Assembly (NCBI GenBank): GCA_000432995.1
Contig: HF972663.1
Span: 1 to 34,451, forward strand
Source of the DNA: Clostridium sp. CAG:1013
Lineage (GTDB): Bacteria > Bacillota > Clostridia > Oscillospirales > Acutalibacteraceae
Length of the DNA: 34,451 nt
Direction: 5' to 3'
Shown one piece after another: positions 24,055-31,738 of the stretch. The first letter of the stretch is position 1, and every line of letters starts with the position of its first letter. The position numbers and the translations under genes are program-made. Below the pieces are notes generated by a model. It did no database searches and had not been told where the DNA came from. It worked only from the letters and a program-made list of their open reading frames with translations.

Positions 24055-24924
24055 TTAGTGGTTGGTGAAATAACCCAGTTTCCGAAGCCACTCTGTTTCA
24101 ATGCGGTAAAACTCTTCCACATGTTCCGGTGTGGTGTGAGGTTCCAGCGTACAGGTCCCTGTGTAGCTTTGGTCAGCTTCCAATCTGGAAAGCAGTCCGG
24201 GGATATTCACAGCGCCCTGGGGAATGGGGGTATATTGGATGGGGGTAGGCGCGTGCAGTCCCGACATGGGAGCACCCCGATGGTCTTTGGGCTGACCGGC
24301 GCCTTCCCGGTACAGGCACCCGTTTTTCAAATGGACATAACCAATATAAGGATGAAGCACCTCATAGGCTTCCGGGAATCCTTCACAGCTGGCGTGGAAA
24401 TAGTTCACAGCATCATAATTGGTTTTGAAGCAGGGGTTTTCAAAATGTTCCATGATCTTGCGCATCCCTTGCGGTGTGCGGGTACTGTCGTGGGCTTCAT
24501 TCTCCAACACCAGACAAACTCCCAGTTTTTCCGCCAATTTTAAGGAACTGGCCCAGTAGGCCTCCATCTTTGCCAGATCAGGCTGGTCGGACAGACTGAT
24601 CCAGTAACAGTAATGGTTCACCAGACCAGCTCCCACCGCAGAAGCGAATTCCACCGCGTGGGTCAAAAGAGCACTGTACTGCTCCGGTGTCTGACAGCAG
24701 TTTTTGTCGAAGGCGGCTCCCAGGGTGACACAGTCGATCTTCACACCTTCTTCCCGGAGGAGCTGTTTCATCTCCTCTGGGTCGGCTTCCCCATAATCGT
24801 TGGAAACACCGGCGTTGCAGGGCCAGATCTCAAAGTTCTCCACCCCTAGGGTTTTGCCAAGTTTTACAATCTCCCGAAAAGAGCAAACGTCGCCTAAAGC
24901 CTGTCCAGAAATCCCCAATTTCAT
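24055..24924 (-). CDS. Sugar phosphate isomerase/epimerase-like TIM-barrel protein
   Basis: A 289-residue AP-endonuclease-2-fold protein. Opening LGISGQALGDVCSFREIVKL; likely metal-site strands CLVLENEAHD (Glu), CFKTNYDAVNYFH (Asp), YVHLKNG (His) and TCTLEPHTTPEH (Glu). Family members isomerise, epimerise or dehydrate sugars and inositols. GAGGAG lies in the 12 bases separating it from the upstream dehydrogenase, and the second dehydrogenase follows 31 bases downstream. An oxidation, isomerisation, reduction scheme on one sugar or polyol would fit the gene order, but this is inference. It differs clearly from the isomerase-like protein at 15602. Confidence 0.8.
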   Translation of the reverse strand: MKLGISGQALGDVCSFREIVKLGKTLGVENFEIWPCNAGVSNDYGEADPEEMKQLLREEGVKIDCVTLGAAFDKNCCQTPEQYSALLTHAVEFASAVGAGLVNHYCYWISLSDQPDLAKMEAYWASSLKLAEKLGVCLVLENEAHDSTRTPQGMRKIMEHFENPCFKTNYDAVNYFHASCEGFPEAYEVLHPYIGYVHLKNGCLYREGAGQPKDHRGAPMSGLHAPTPIQYTPIPQGAVNIPGLLSRLEADQSYTGTCTLEPHTTPEHVEEFYRIETEWLRKLGYFTNH

Positions 24925-24936
24925 GTTGGACTCCTC

Positions 24937-25914
24937 CTACCATTTAAAGATGACTTTGATTTGTTTTTCAGGATACTGGAGCAGCTGCTGAAAAGCCTCC
25001 CCCAGTTCCTCAAATTTCCGAACATGTGTGATCAGCGGCCGGATCTTGATTTTGCCCAGCTCCACCTGCTCCAAGACAAATTTTCCTTTTTCACGAATGA
25101 TCTCCAAGTCGTTCACAGGGCCCACCATGGTCAGATCCCGTGACTGGAACACATAGGGGCTAAACTTTCTGCCCTGTTCCGGATGACCATAGGAGATGAT
25201 GAGCCCTCCTTTTCTGGTGGCCCTCATCAGCTGAGTGACAGTGGGCTCTCCGGGCAGAATGTCGTCGCCCATCATCACAACGCTCACGTCCGCCGGGATC
25301 ATTTTTTCCAAGTCCTCCGGGGAGAGCTTTGCCGGGTCATACACCTGGTCCGCGCCCAAAGTCAACGCCAGATCTCGGCGGCTTTCGTACAGATCCCATC
25401 CGATCACATGGCTGTATCCCAAACACTTGGCGTATTGGATCAGCACTTGACCGCTGGGACCCAAACCGCAGACCGTCAGGTTTTTACGCTGTGGTCCCGG
25501 AGGATTGAGCATCAAGGCCCGGCAGGAAGCGATGACCAGCTCTAAGACAGGCGCCTCCTCAATGGAAACTGTTTTGGGAACGGGGAACATGGCCACTTTC
25601 GTGGGGTCCACCGCTTGATATTCCCCAAAGGCTCCCAAGCTGCACCAGAAAGAGACTCTGTCTCCCGGGGCAAAACCCTTTACCTTTTTCCCTGCTTCCA
25701 CAACTACGCCGCAGGCCTCGTGGCCAAATACCAGGGGAGGTGAATAGGCTTCATGTCCATGGTAGATTCCTGGATCGGAACCGTTGCACAGGCAGGCGGA
25801 TTCGATTTTCAGCAGGACTTGGTCTTCTGTGGGAACCGGCACAGGGACCTCACGGTACTCCAGTTTTTCCCAATCTTTCAACACCCAGGCTTTCATCTTG
25901 CCAGTTTGCTGCAC
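24937..25914 (-). CDS. Zinc-type medium-chain dehydrogenase, first gene of operon
   Basis: A 325-residue MDR dehydrogenase with catalytic-zinc residues Cys43 (CNGSD), His65 and Glu66 (GHE) and Rossmann motif VCGLGPSGQ. As in its operon partner, the four-cysteine structural-zinc loop is absent. GTG at 25914 is chosen because GAGAGGG stands six bases upstream; an ATG seven codons in (25896) is the alternative. A longer in-frame start at 26049 has no binding site and gives an N-terminal tail unlike the family. It is divergent from the AraC-type regulator gene, which probably controls it. Confidence 0.83.
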   Translation of the reverse strand: MQQTGKMKAWVLKDWEKLEYREVPVPVPTEDQVLLKIESACLCNGSDPGIYHGHEAYSPPLVFGHEACGVVVEAGKKVKGFAPGDRVSFWCSLGAFGEYQAVDPTKVAMFPVPKTVSIEEAPVLELVIASCRALMLNPPGPQRKNLTVCGLGPSGQVLIQYAKCLGYSHVIGWDLYESRRDLALTLGADQVYDPAKLSPEDLEKMIPADVSVVMMGDDILPGEPTVTQLMRATRKGGLIISYGHPEQGRKFSPYVFQSRDLTMVGPVNDLEIIREKGKFVLEQVELGKIKIRPLITHVRKFEELGEAFQQLLQYPEKQIKVIFKW

Positions 25915-26257
25915 GCTAATCCCTCTCTTCTCCCAATATGATTTTCTTACCTTTTTCGTTTGCGAGATAGCTCTATAAAATGTCTGATTTTGGTGGACCT
26001 CTTTTCTTGTTCCTGCATTGTTATGGTAGCAAAGCTGATGGCAGAGCACAATCTCTTATTGTGTTCCCTTTTTATACAATTGTTTTATCTCTAACAGGTG
26101 TGACGATCTTCCCAACACCAAGTTGAAATCTAAAAAACATTGCTTTATAATCTACTGTAACTTGATATTGTTTTGCTTTTGGGCAGATGTACTTTCCAGG
26201 GTGAGTATTTCCCCCAAAAAGAATTGGCTTTTTTCTTTCAGAGAAAGGAACCTTGCG
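25915..26257. promoter_or_regulatory. Divergent control region between dehydrogenase operon and AraC gene
   Basis: The region holds a perfect inverted repeat CACAAT-CTCTT-ATTGTG (26047-26063) and a self-complementary ACAATTGT at 26077-26084. Either could be an activator or repressor site. I could not place a confident promoter for either direction. No additional gene is visible. Confidence 0.45.
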
Positions 26258-27043
26258 ATGCATCGTATAGAACATCTGGACATAGACACCCATCACGAGA
26301 TCGACCATGTCGTCTACCAGGCAGGGGATTCCAAGCGTTGGGTCATCCTGTGTTTTTCCACGGAGTGTATGGTTTTGACCAAGGCAGGTATCCAGCTGGC
26401 AAAACCAGGAGATTGTTTTATAAAGACCCCTTCGTTTATCGAGCATCATTTTGCTCCTAAAAACGCGGAAACTGGTTTCATTAACGATTGGATCCACGTG
26501 GTCTCAGACACGTTGGGTGACCTGGTAGACGCTCTCGCCCTTCCCACCAACGAGCTGATCCACACCCAAAACCCCCTGATTTTAAGGACCTATCTCTGCA
26601 AACTGATCCACGAGAGAAACGCACTTTATCCTTTTTGGGAACAGAAGTGCAGTAATATTGTGGAGGCCATGCTAATTTCCTTGGGGAGAACCTACCAGGA
26701 ATTGCAGACGGATGACCCAAAGCAGTACCGGGAAAGCCTATTGGAGCTTCGCAATTATGTGAGAGAACACCTGGACAGTCCCTGGAACGTGACAAAGATG
26801 GCCCAGAAAGCCGGGCTGAGCAACAGCCGGTTCTCGGTGCTGTACAAAAAGAGATTCGGGCGTGGCCCAAACGACGACTTGATTGAGATGCGGTTGGAAC
26901 AGGCAAAGATCCTTTTGATTTCCACAAATAAGTGCTTGGCGGATATCGCACAAATTTGCGGCTTTCAAAACGAGTTTTACTTTTCTAGAATCTTCAAATC
27001 CCGAGTCAATATCAGCCCGGGAGCTTATCGGAAACAGTTGTAG
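26258..27043 (+). CDS. AraC-family transcriptional regulator
   Basis: A 261-residue regulator. The N-terminal half (1-150) is a cupin-like ligand domain with a LAKPGDCFIKTPSFIEHHF segment, the usual PGD...P....H pattern. The C-terminal half (165-261) has two helix-turn-helix units: VTKMAQKAGLSNSRFSVLYK and LADIAQICGFQNEFYFSRIF, ending FKSRVNISPGAYRK. The ATG at 26258 has AAAGGA upstream; an earlier in-frame start at 26123 has no binding site. It is divergent from the dehydrogenase/isomerase operon, so it is likely its activator, sensing a sugar or polyol. A bidirectional terminator follows. Confidence 0.9.
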   Translation: MHRIEHLDIDTHHEIDHVVYQAGDSKRWVILCFSTECMVLTKAGIQLAKPGDCFIKTPSFIEHHFAPKNAETGFINDWIHVVSDTLGDLVDALALPTNELIHTQNPLILRTYLCKLIHERNALYPFWEQKCSNIVEAMLISLGRTYQELQTDDPKQYRESLLELRNYVREHLDSPWNVTKMAQKAGLSNSRFSVLYKKRFGRGPNDDLIEMRLEQAKILLISTNKCLADIAQICGFQNEFYFSRIFKSRVNISPGAYRKQL

Positions 27044-27091
27044 CCCAGCCGATTTTCCCCCTGTGCGATGGAAATCTTATTTCAAACTGCA

Positions 27092-27135
27092 AAGATCCCC
27101 ATGGGATTGCTCAAAAAGCATCCCATGGGGATCTT
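27092..27135. terminator. Bidirectional terminator between AraC and TetR genes
   Basis: AAGATCCCCATGGGA (27092-27106) and its exact inverse (27121-27135) form a 15-bp stem with a loop that closes further by TGC/GCA. The two flanking genes converge here. The T runs are weak, so efficiency is uncertain. Confidence 0.75.
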
Positions 27136-27147
27136 CATTATTTCAGT

Positions 27148-27690
27148 TCACCGAAAAATTAGTTGTGCCAAGTTGTCCAGATTTTCTACGATATCCGTGG
27201 TTCCCTGGGCCATTTTCCACTCCATAATGGCGCCTAGTACCGTCATGATATAACATCCCAACAGATCCCGGGCGCTTTTTTCGCCGGTGATCTCCCCCGC
27301 TTCGATAGCCTCGCTTAGCAAATCCAGCTCCTTCTGGGTATTCTCTGCGGTGCGCAGCAAGTTTGTCCCTTGATTGTTCATGTCCGCCACCATGGCGTGA
27401 TAAAAAATATCACATCCTATTGACTGGATCACCAAGGCGTGCTCATGCAGCAATTTCAGGAACCGCTCCTTGGGAGACTGCCCCAGGTCAGCGGGAAATT
27501 CCACTGTGGTATCGATCTTATGAGACAACCAGTAGGTGATCAAATCATCTTTGCTGCGAAAATGATGGTAAAACGATCCTTTTGTCACCCCGCATTTTTG
27601 GCAGATCATGGGGATATTTACATTTTCATAGCCGTGCTCACGGATAAGTCCGATGGCGGCGTTAGACATTTCATCTTTTGTCACGATCAT
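27148..27690 (-). CDS. TetR-family transcriptional repressor
   Basis: A 180-residue regulator. The N-terminal helix-turn-helix spans about 8-50 (YENVNIPMICQKCGVTKGSF, then YHHFRSKDDL), and a helical ligand domain follows. The ATG at 27690 is preceded by GGAG eight bases away; a frame start at 27846 would put the operator inside the coding region and was rejected. Two perfect palindromes in the divergent region are its likely operators, giving autoregulation plus control of the alpha/beta hydrolase and GPH symporter operon. TetR proteins usually lose DNA binding when they bind a small, often hydrophobic or aromatic, ligand. Confidence 0.9.
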   Translation of the reverse strand: MIVTKDEMSNAAIGLIREHGYENVNIPMICQKCGVTKGSFYHHFRSKDDLITYWLSHKIDTTVEFPADLGQSPKERFLKLLHEHALVIQSIGCDIFYHAMVADMNNQGTNLLRTAENTQKELDLLSEAIEAGEITGEKSARDLLGCYIMTVLGAIMEWKMAQGTTDIVENLDNLAQLIFR

Positions 27691-27754
27691 GATATCATCT
27701 CCATCTGGTATCATACCAAGAAATATGCCTTCTGAACAGATGGAAATTCTGCAC

Positions 27755-27774
27755 AAACATACTGGAGTATGTTT
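27755..27774. promoter_or_regulatory. TetR operator 1
   Basis: AAACATAC-TGGA-GTATGTTT is a perfect 8-bp inverted repeat with a four-base spacer, in the leader or promoter zone of the TetR gene. Confidence 0.85.
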
Positions 27775-27803
27775 AGCGAAAACAGGAAACTTTCCACTCC
27801 TCC

Positions 27804-27832
27804 TTGACTTTTTATGAAATAAGACATATACT
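27804..27832 (+). promoter_or_regulatory. Promoter of the hydrolase-symporter operon
   Basis: TTGACT (27804-27809) and TATACT (27827-27832) are 17 bases apart. The start point would be near 27839, so operator 2 lies across the first transcribed bases: a good place for repression. Confidence 0.8.
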
Positions 27833-27840
27833 CGTCTCAA

Positions 27841-27860
27841 AAACATACCGCAGTATGTTT
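27841..27860. promoter_or_regulatory. TetR operator 2
   Basis: AAACATAC-CGCA-GTATGTTT has the same 8-bp arms as operator 1, 86 bases away. Only the four-base spacer differs. Confidence 0.87.
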
Positions 27861-27889
27861 TCTGCGAATTCCTATGAGGAGGATGGCCT

Positions 27890-29914
27890 ATGCTATATAA
27901 CGGTTTACACGATCCCGTTTATGAAAAGCCTTATACCGACGTGGAGGAATGGCGTGACAAGCCTGTTCGTCACTATTATGTCCACGGCGGTTTCAAAGGG
28001 ACAGAGGTGCGGTTCGCTCTGTACTTCCCGGAAAAAATGAAGTATGAAAATCGATTTTTCCAGTATCTGGCCCCTATTCAAGGGGACGAGAACGCCGCGC
28101 AAAATTATGGCTGGATCGAAGACAAAATCAGCTTTTCCATCCTCCATGGAGCGTACTATGTAGAATCCAATATGGGCGGAGATTCCTCCGGCGCTATGGG
28201 TGACCCCACCATCATTGTTACCTCCAGCGCCGCCACCGCCCAGTACTCTCGCCAGATAGCTCAGCGGCTCTACGGTCCCCACAGACCTTGGGGCTATGTG
28301 TTCGGCGGCAGCGGAGGCGGGTACAAAACACTGGGCTGCATTGAAAATACCCAGGATGTATGGGATGGCGCCGTTCCCTTCGTCATCGGTACCCCTCGAA
28401 CCATCCCCAATGTGTTTATGGCACGCGTGCACGCCATGCGCATCTTAAGGGACAAATTCCCGCAGATCGTCGACGCTTTGGACCCCGGAGGCAGCGGGAA
28501 TATGTACGCCGGTCTCAATGAAGAAGAAACCGCCGCGCTTCGGGAGGTCACCTACATGGGCTTCCCACCCAAAACTTGGTTTGCCTGGGATCAGATCGGT
28601 GACGGAGCTCTGTCACTGCTGCTCTACGCGGTGTATCAGTGTGATCCAGGCTATTTTGACGATTTTTGGAAACTTCCCGGATATCTTGGAGCTGATCCCA
28701 ACTCCTCTGCCTGTCGTGACCGGCTCCAACTTCCCACCCAGATAGAGGCCGTTCTTTCTCAAGATTCAGACGCCGCTGGGGAACTGGAACACGCTTCTGC
28801 AATCCAACATACCGGCGTTGACGAAGCCTGGAGAGATTACATCAAGAAAAACAAACTTCCCGGTGTGCCCTGTCTCCGTTTGAAAGATACTCCTCCTGAA
28901 GGCGCCTATCTTCAAGGGTTGTATCTGATCTTCCAATCCGGGGCCCTAGCGGGAATGAAATTACCGGTGGACAAACTCATTGGGAATGTGGCAGTTCCCG
29001 TACTGGCTCCCACTCTGGATCTGACCACCGCTTTGCAGGCTGTCCAGCCGGGAGATCAAGTGATCCTTGATAACTCCGATTATATTGCTTTGCAGACCTA
29101 CTACCGTCACCAAGTACCCACTCCCGATTACAAGGCGTGGGATCAATTCCGAGACAAAGACGGCCAGCCCATCTATCCTCAGCGGCCCATCCTTGCCCCG
29201 GAACTGTTGGCGAGAAACGCCTCCGGCTATCCCCAAAACGGCAATTTTCACGGAAAGATCATCATTCTGGAATCCATGCTGGATGAGTGCGCCTATCCCT
29301 GGGGCGCGGATTGGTATCTCCACAAAGCTGTGGAAACCAAAGGCCCCCAAGCCCTCCAGGACATGCGGGTGTGGTTCACCGACAACGCTATGCATGGGGA
29401 CTCCGAAAATACCGCCAACAACAATCGAATCGTCAGTTATCTGGGCGAACTGTACCAGGCGCTTCTGGACGTTTCCGCCTGGGTAGAAAAAGGAGTAGAG
29501 CCTGCTCCCAGTACAGTTTACCACTATGAGGATGGACAGATCTATCTGCCAGCTACCGCTTCAGAGCGAAAGGGCATCCAACCCGTGGTGGACTTGGAAA
29601 TCTCCGGCGGCAAAGTGGTCACAGTTAAAACAGGAGAACCGGTAACCTTCACCGCGAAAGCCGCAGTCCTTTCAGGAGCTGGTGAGCTTACCGGCATCGA
29701 CTGGGATTGGTACGGCGATGGCAATTACGTTGCCGGTCCAGAACTCACTTTCCAGGACGAGGGGAAATCCTCCGCAGTTGTGGAAACCCAATTTCTCTAC
29801 TCTCAGCCTGGGATTTACTTCGTAGCCGCGCGGGCTACGTCCAACCGCAGCCCTAAAGACAAATACACCCAGGTTAAAAATCTGGATCGTGTACGAGTCA
29901 TCGTAACAGCGTAA
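27890..29914 (+). CDS. Tannase-like alpha/beta hydrolase with C-terminal PKD-like domain
   Basis: A 674-residue protein. The core is an alpha/beta hydrolase: the nucleophile elbow is YVFGGSGGGYKT with Ser141 and a following WDGAVPFVIGTP strand, as in the tannase/feruloyl esterase group. A candidate acid is Asp465 (LESMLDECAYP) and a candidate base His502 (TDNAMHGDSE). Residues about 565-674 form a PKD-like beta domain (WDWYGDGNYV, then SQPGIYFVAARATSN). There is no signal peptide, which is unusual for this class and implies an imported substrate. GAGGAGG precedes the ATG. It shares a TetR-controlled operon with a GPH symporter. An ester of a plant phenolic or sugar is a likely substrate, by inference. 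Confidence 0.68.
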   Translation: MLYNGLHDPVYEKPYTDVEEWRDKPVRHYYVHGGFKGTEVRFALYFPEKMKYENRFFQYLAPIQGDENAAQNYGWIEDKISFSILHGAYYVESNMGGDSSGAMGDPTIIVTSSAATAQYSRQIAQRLYGPHRPWGYVFGGSGGGYKTLGCIENTQDVWDGAVPFVIGTPRTIPNVFMARVHAMRILRDKFPQIVDALDPGGSGNMYAGLNEEETAALREVTYMGFPPKTWFAWDQIGDGALSLLLYAVYQCDPGYFDDFWKLPGYLGADPNSSACRDRLQLPTQIEAVLSQDSDAAGELEHASAIQHTGVDEAWRDYIKKNKLPGVPCLRLKDTPPEGAYLQGLYLIFQSGALAGMKLPVDKLIGNVAVPVLAPTLDLTTALQAVQPGDQVILDNSDYIALQTYYRHQVPTPDYKAWDQFRDKDGQPIYPQRPILAPELLARNASGYPQNGNFHGKIIILESMLDECAYPWGADWYLHKAVETKGPQALQDMRVWFTDNAMHGDSENTANNNRIVSYLGELYQALLDVSAWVEKGVEPAPSTVYHYEDGQIYLPATASERKGIQPVVDLEISGGKVVTVKTGEPVTFTAKAAVLSGAGELTGIDWDWYGDGNYVAGPELTFQDEGKSSAVVETQFLYSQPGIYFVAARATSNRSPKDKYTQVKNLDRVRVIVTA

Positions 29915-29927
29915 GGAGGCAGATGTC

Positions 29928-31403
29928 GTGAGTAAAAAAACAAGAAAGGAAGGCTGGATCGTCCCTGGCCGGGAAAAATTGGCCATGGTGTTCGGCAACG
30001 GAAGCTCCGCCGCTTTAAACCAATTCGTGCAGGGATTCTTGTCCGTATACATTCTGATGGTGGGCATCAGCCCCATGATAGCCGCGGCAGTTCTGCTGGT
30101 CCTGAAAGCCTGGGACGCCGTCAACGACATGATCTTCGGTTTCCTGGTGGATAAATACCGTTTCAAGCCTGGAAAAAACCCCTTTACCAAATGGCTGTTC
30201 TCCGGACGGTACATGCCTTGGTTCCGCGTGATGTTCCTCATCATCCCCATTGGTACAATGGTTCTGTTCACCATCAACACAGGAGCTCCCATGTGGCTGC
30301 GGGTCGCTCAATATTGCCTGGGTTACTTTCTGTTTGATCTCGGCATGACCTGCACCGGCGCCTACAGCCTGCTCCCTCTCTCTACCACCGACAATTTTGA
30401 CGAGCGGAATTTTATCCTGTCCTGGAACGGTTTGGGCCAGGGTTTCGGCGCTCTTCCTGTGGTATTTTTGGGAACCATGATGATTACTGGTTCGATGGGA
30501 TATGGAGGCGCTGCAGCGGTGTTCTCCCTGCTGGCCATTGTCCTTGCACTGATCCCCTCCCTGGTGGTAAAAGAACGCAACGTCATGAAGGTTACCCCTG
30601 AGGCTCGGGAAAAATATACGCTCCGGGCCATGCTGGGAGTGCTGAAGAAAATGCCGGAACTGACACTGCTTTTGCTTGGCACCCTGTTGTGGGGACTGTT
30701 CTACACTACCGGCTACACCATGTTCGTGGCCTATTACATTTTCGACGACGCCAACCTGAGCGTGATCATGGCGCTGCTGGGCGTGATTCCCACTGTCATT
30801 ATGGTCCCCCTGCTGCCCATAATCTTCAAACGAGTGGATAAAATCGTGGTAGCTCGTATTGCGTGTATCACTTTCGCCTTGTGTGGCATTTTGATCTGCT
30901 TACTGGGACCGGAGATGCTCCGGCAGAACCTTTTGGTACTGTACATCCTTACCATGGTACAGACCTTGGGGTATACCATGGTCATGTTCTCCTGTTCTCA
31001 GCTTCCTCCCGACTTGGCTGAGATGGCACGTTACCGCACCGGTCAGGATGTCGGCGGCATCGTTTCCGCTTCCTATAATTTCATCACCAAACTGGTAAAT
31101 TCTCTGGTTTCCAGTGTGTCTCTTCTGATTTTAGGAGCATATGGGTTCCAGTCAGTTGAGGCAGCTTCCTTTGAAGAACTGGCTCAGCTCAACGCCCAAG
31201 GAGTAGGAGTCCAGACTCAGCGAGCTCTGGAAGGCCTTTGGAATGTTGCCTATCTGTTTCCCCTGATTGGGTTCGCGGCAGCGGCTCTGGTATTTTTCTT
31301 TGTCCGAGTGGATCGCCGGAAAGTGCGGGTCTACATGCGCATCAACAGTGGTCACATCACACGAGAAATGGGCGAGCAGGAACTGGCCAAGATCCACAAA
31401 TAA
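29928..31403 (+). CDS. GPH-family (MelB-like) sugar:cation symporter
   Basis: A 491-residue membrane protein with about 12 helices. GPH marks are KAWDAVNDMIFGFLVDKYRF (conserved Asp residues of the cation/sugar site), the loop SGRYMPWFRVMFLI, and a central hydrophilic loop around residues 215-240 (KVTPEAREKYTLRAM). The start is GTG at 29928, with AGGAGG upstream; the nearby ATG at 29922 stops after two codons. It lies 13 bases after the hydrolase gene and probably imports that enzyme's substrate, a glycoside or glycoconjugate, with Na+ or H+. A terminator follows at 31461. Confidence 0.87.
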   Translation: MSKKTRKEGWIVPGREKLAMVFGNGSSAALNQFVQGFLSVYILMVGISPMIAAAVLLVLKAWDAVNDMIFGFLVDKYRFKPGKNPFTKWLFSGRYMPWFRVMFLIIPIGTMVLFTINTGAPMWLRVAQYCLGYFLFDLGMTCTGAYSLLPLSTTDNFDERNFILSWNGLGQGFGALPVVFLGTMMITGSMGYGGAAAVFSLLAIVLALIPSLVVKERNVMKVTPEAREKYTLRAMLGVLKKMPELTLLLLGTLLWGLFYTTGYTMFVAYYIFDDANLSVIMALLGVIPTVIMVPLLPIIFKRVDKIVVARIACITFALCGILICLLGPEMLRQNLLVLYILTMVQTLGYTMVMFSCSQLPPDLAEMARYRTGQDVGGIVSASYNFITKLVNSLVSSVSLLILGAYGFQSVEAASFEELAQLNAQGVGVQTQRALEGLWNVAYLFPLIGFAAAALVFFFVRVDRRKVRVYMRINSGHITREMGEQELAKIHK

Positions 31404-31460
31404 CGCTTTCAAACTATTTTATCGTACTTTTTCCATCTATCATCTGTTTCTTTATTAAGA

Positions 31461-31500
31461 GGACGCCCTCTCCCCTGACAATGGAGAGGGTTCCTTTTTT
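31461..31500 (+). terminator. Terminator of the hydrolase-symporter operon
   Basis: CCCTCTCC (31466-31473) pairs with GGAGAGGG (31483-31490), and TTCCTTTTTT follows. The stretch 31501-31690 beyond it shows no gene or clear element. Confidence 0.85.
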
Positions 31501-31691
31501 ATAGATCGCCCTCCCTTATCAGCTGCTTTTTAACCCCCCAAGGGAAACAGGTCCCTCACTTCTAATGGACAGTTTTACCTCTTGCTATCTTCATAGGCCT
31601 CTCATTTTTCACAAGGACTTCTTTTTCAGTGGAAAAGTTCTCCCCTGAGCAAAGGACTTAAACGGACATGTATTTCATTTTACAGGCAGCA

Positions 31692-31720
31692 AAAAAAGCC
31701 CCGGAATTCCGAGGCTTTTT
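31692..31720 (-). terminator. Terminator of the kinase-hydrolase operon
   Basis: AAAAAAGCC-C-CGGAATTCCG-A-GGCTTTTT forms a stem with one mismatch around a central palindrome. On the minus strand the T run comes after the stem, 20 bases past the hydrolase stop at 31739. Confidence 0.8.
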
Positions 31721-31738
31721 CTTATTGGTGTGAAGCTG

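Noticed and set aside
26481..26951. A minus-strand frame of 156 codons
   Set aside because: It is antisense to the AraC regulator, with Arg/Ser/Pro-rich shadow composition.
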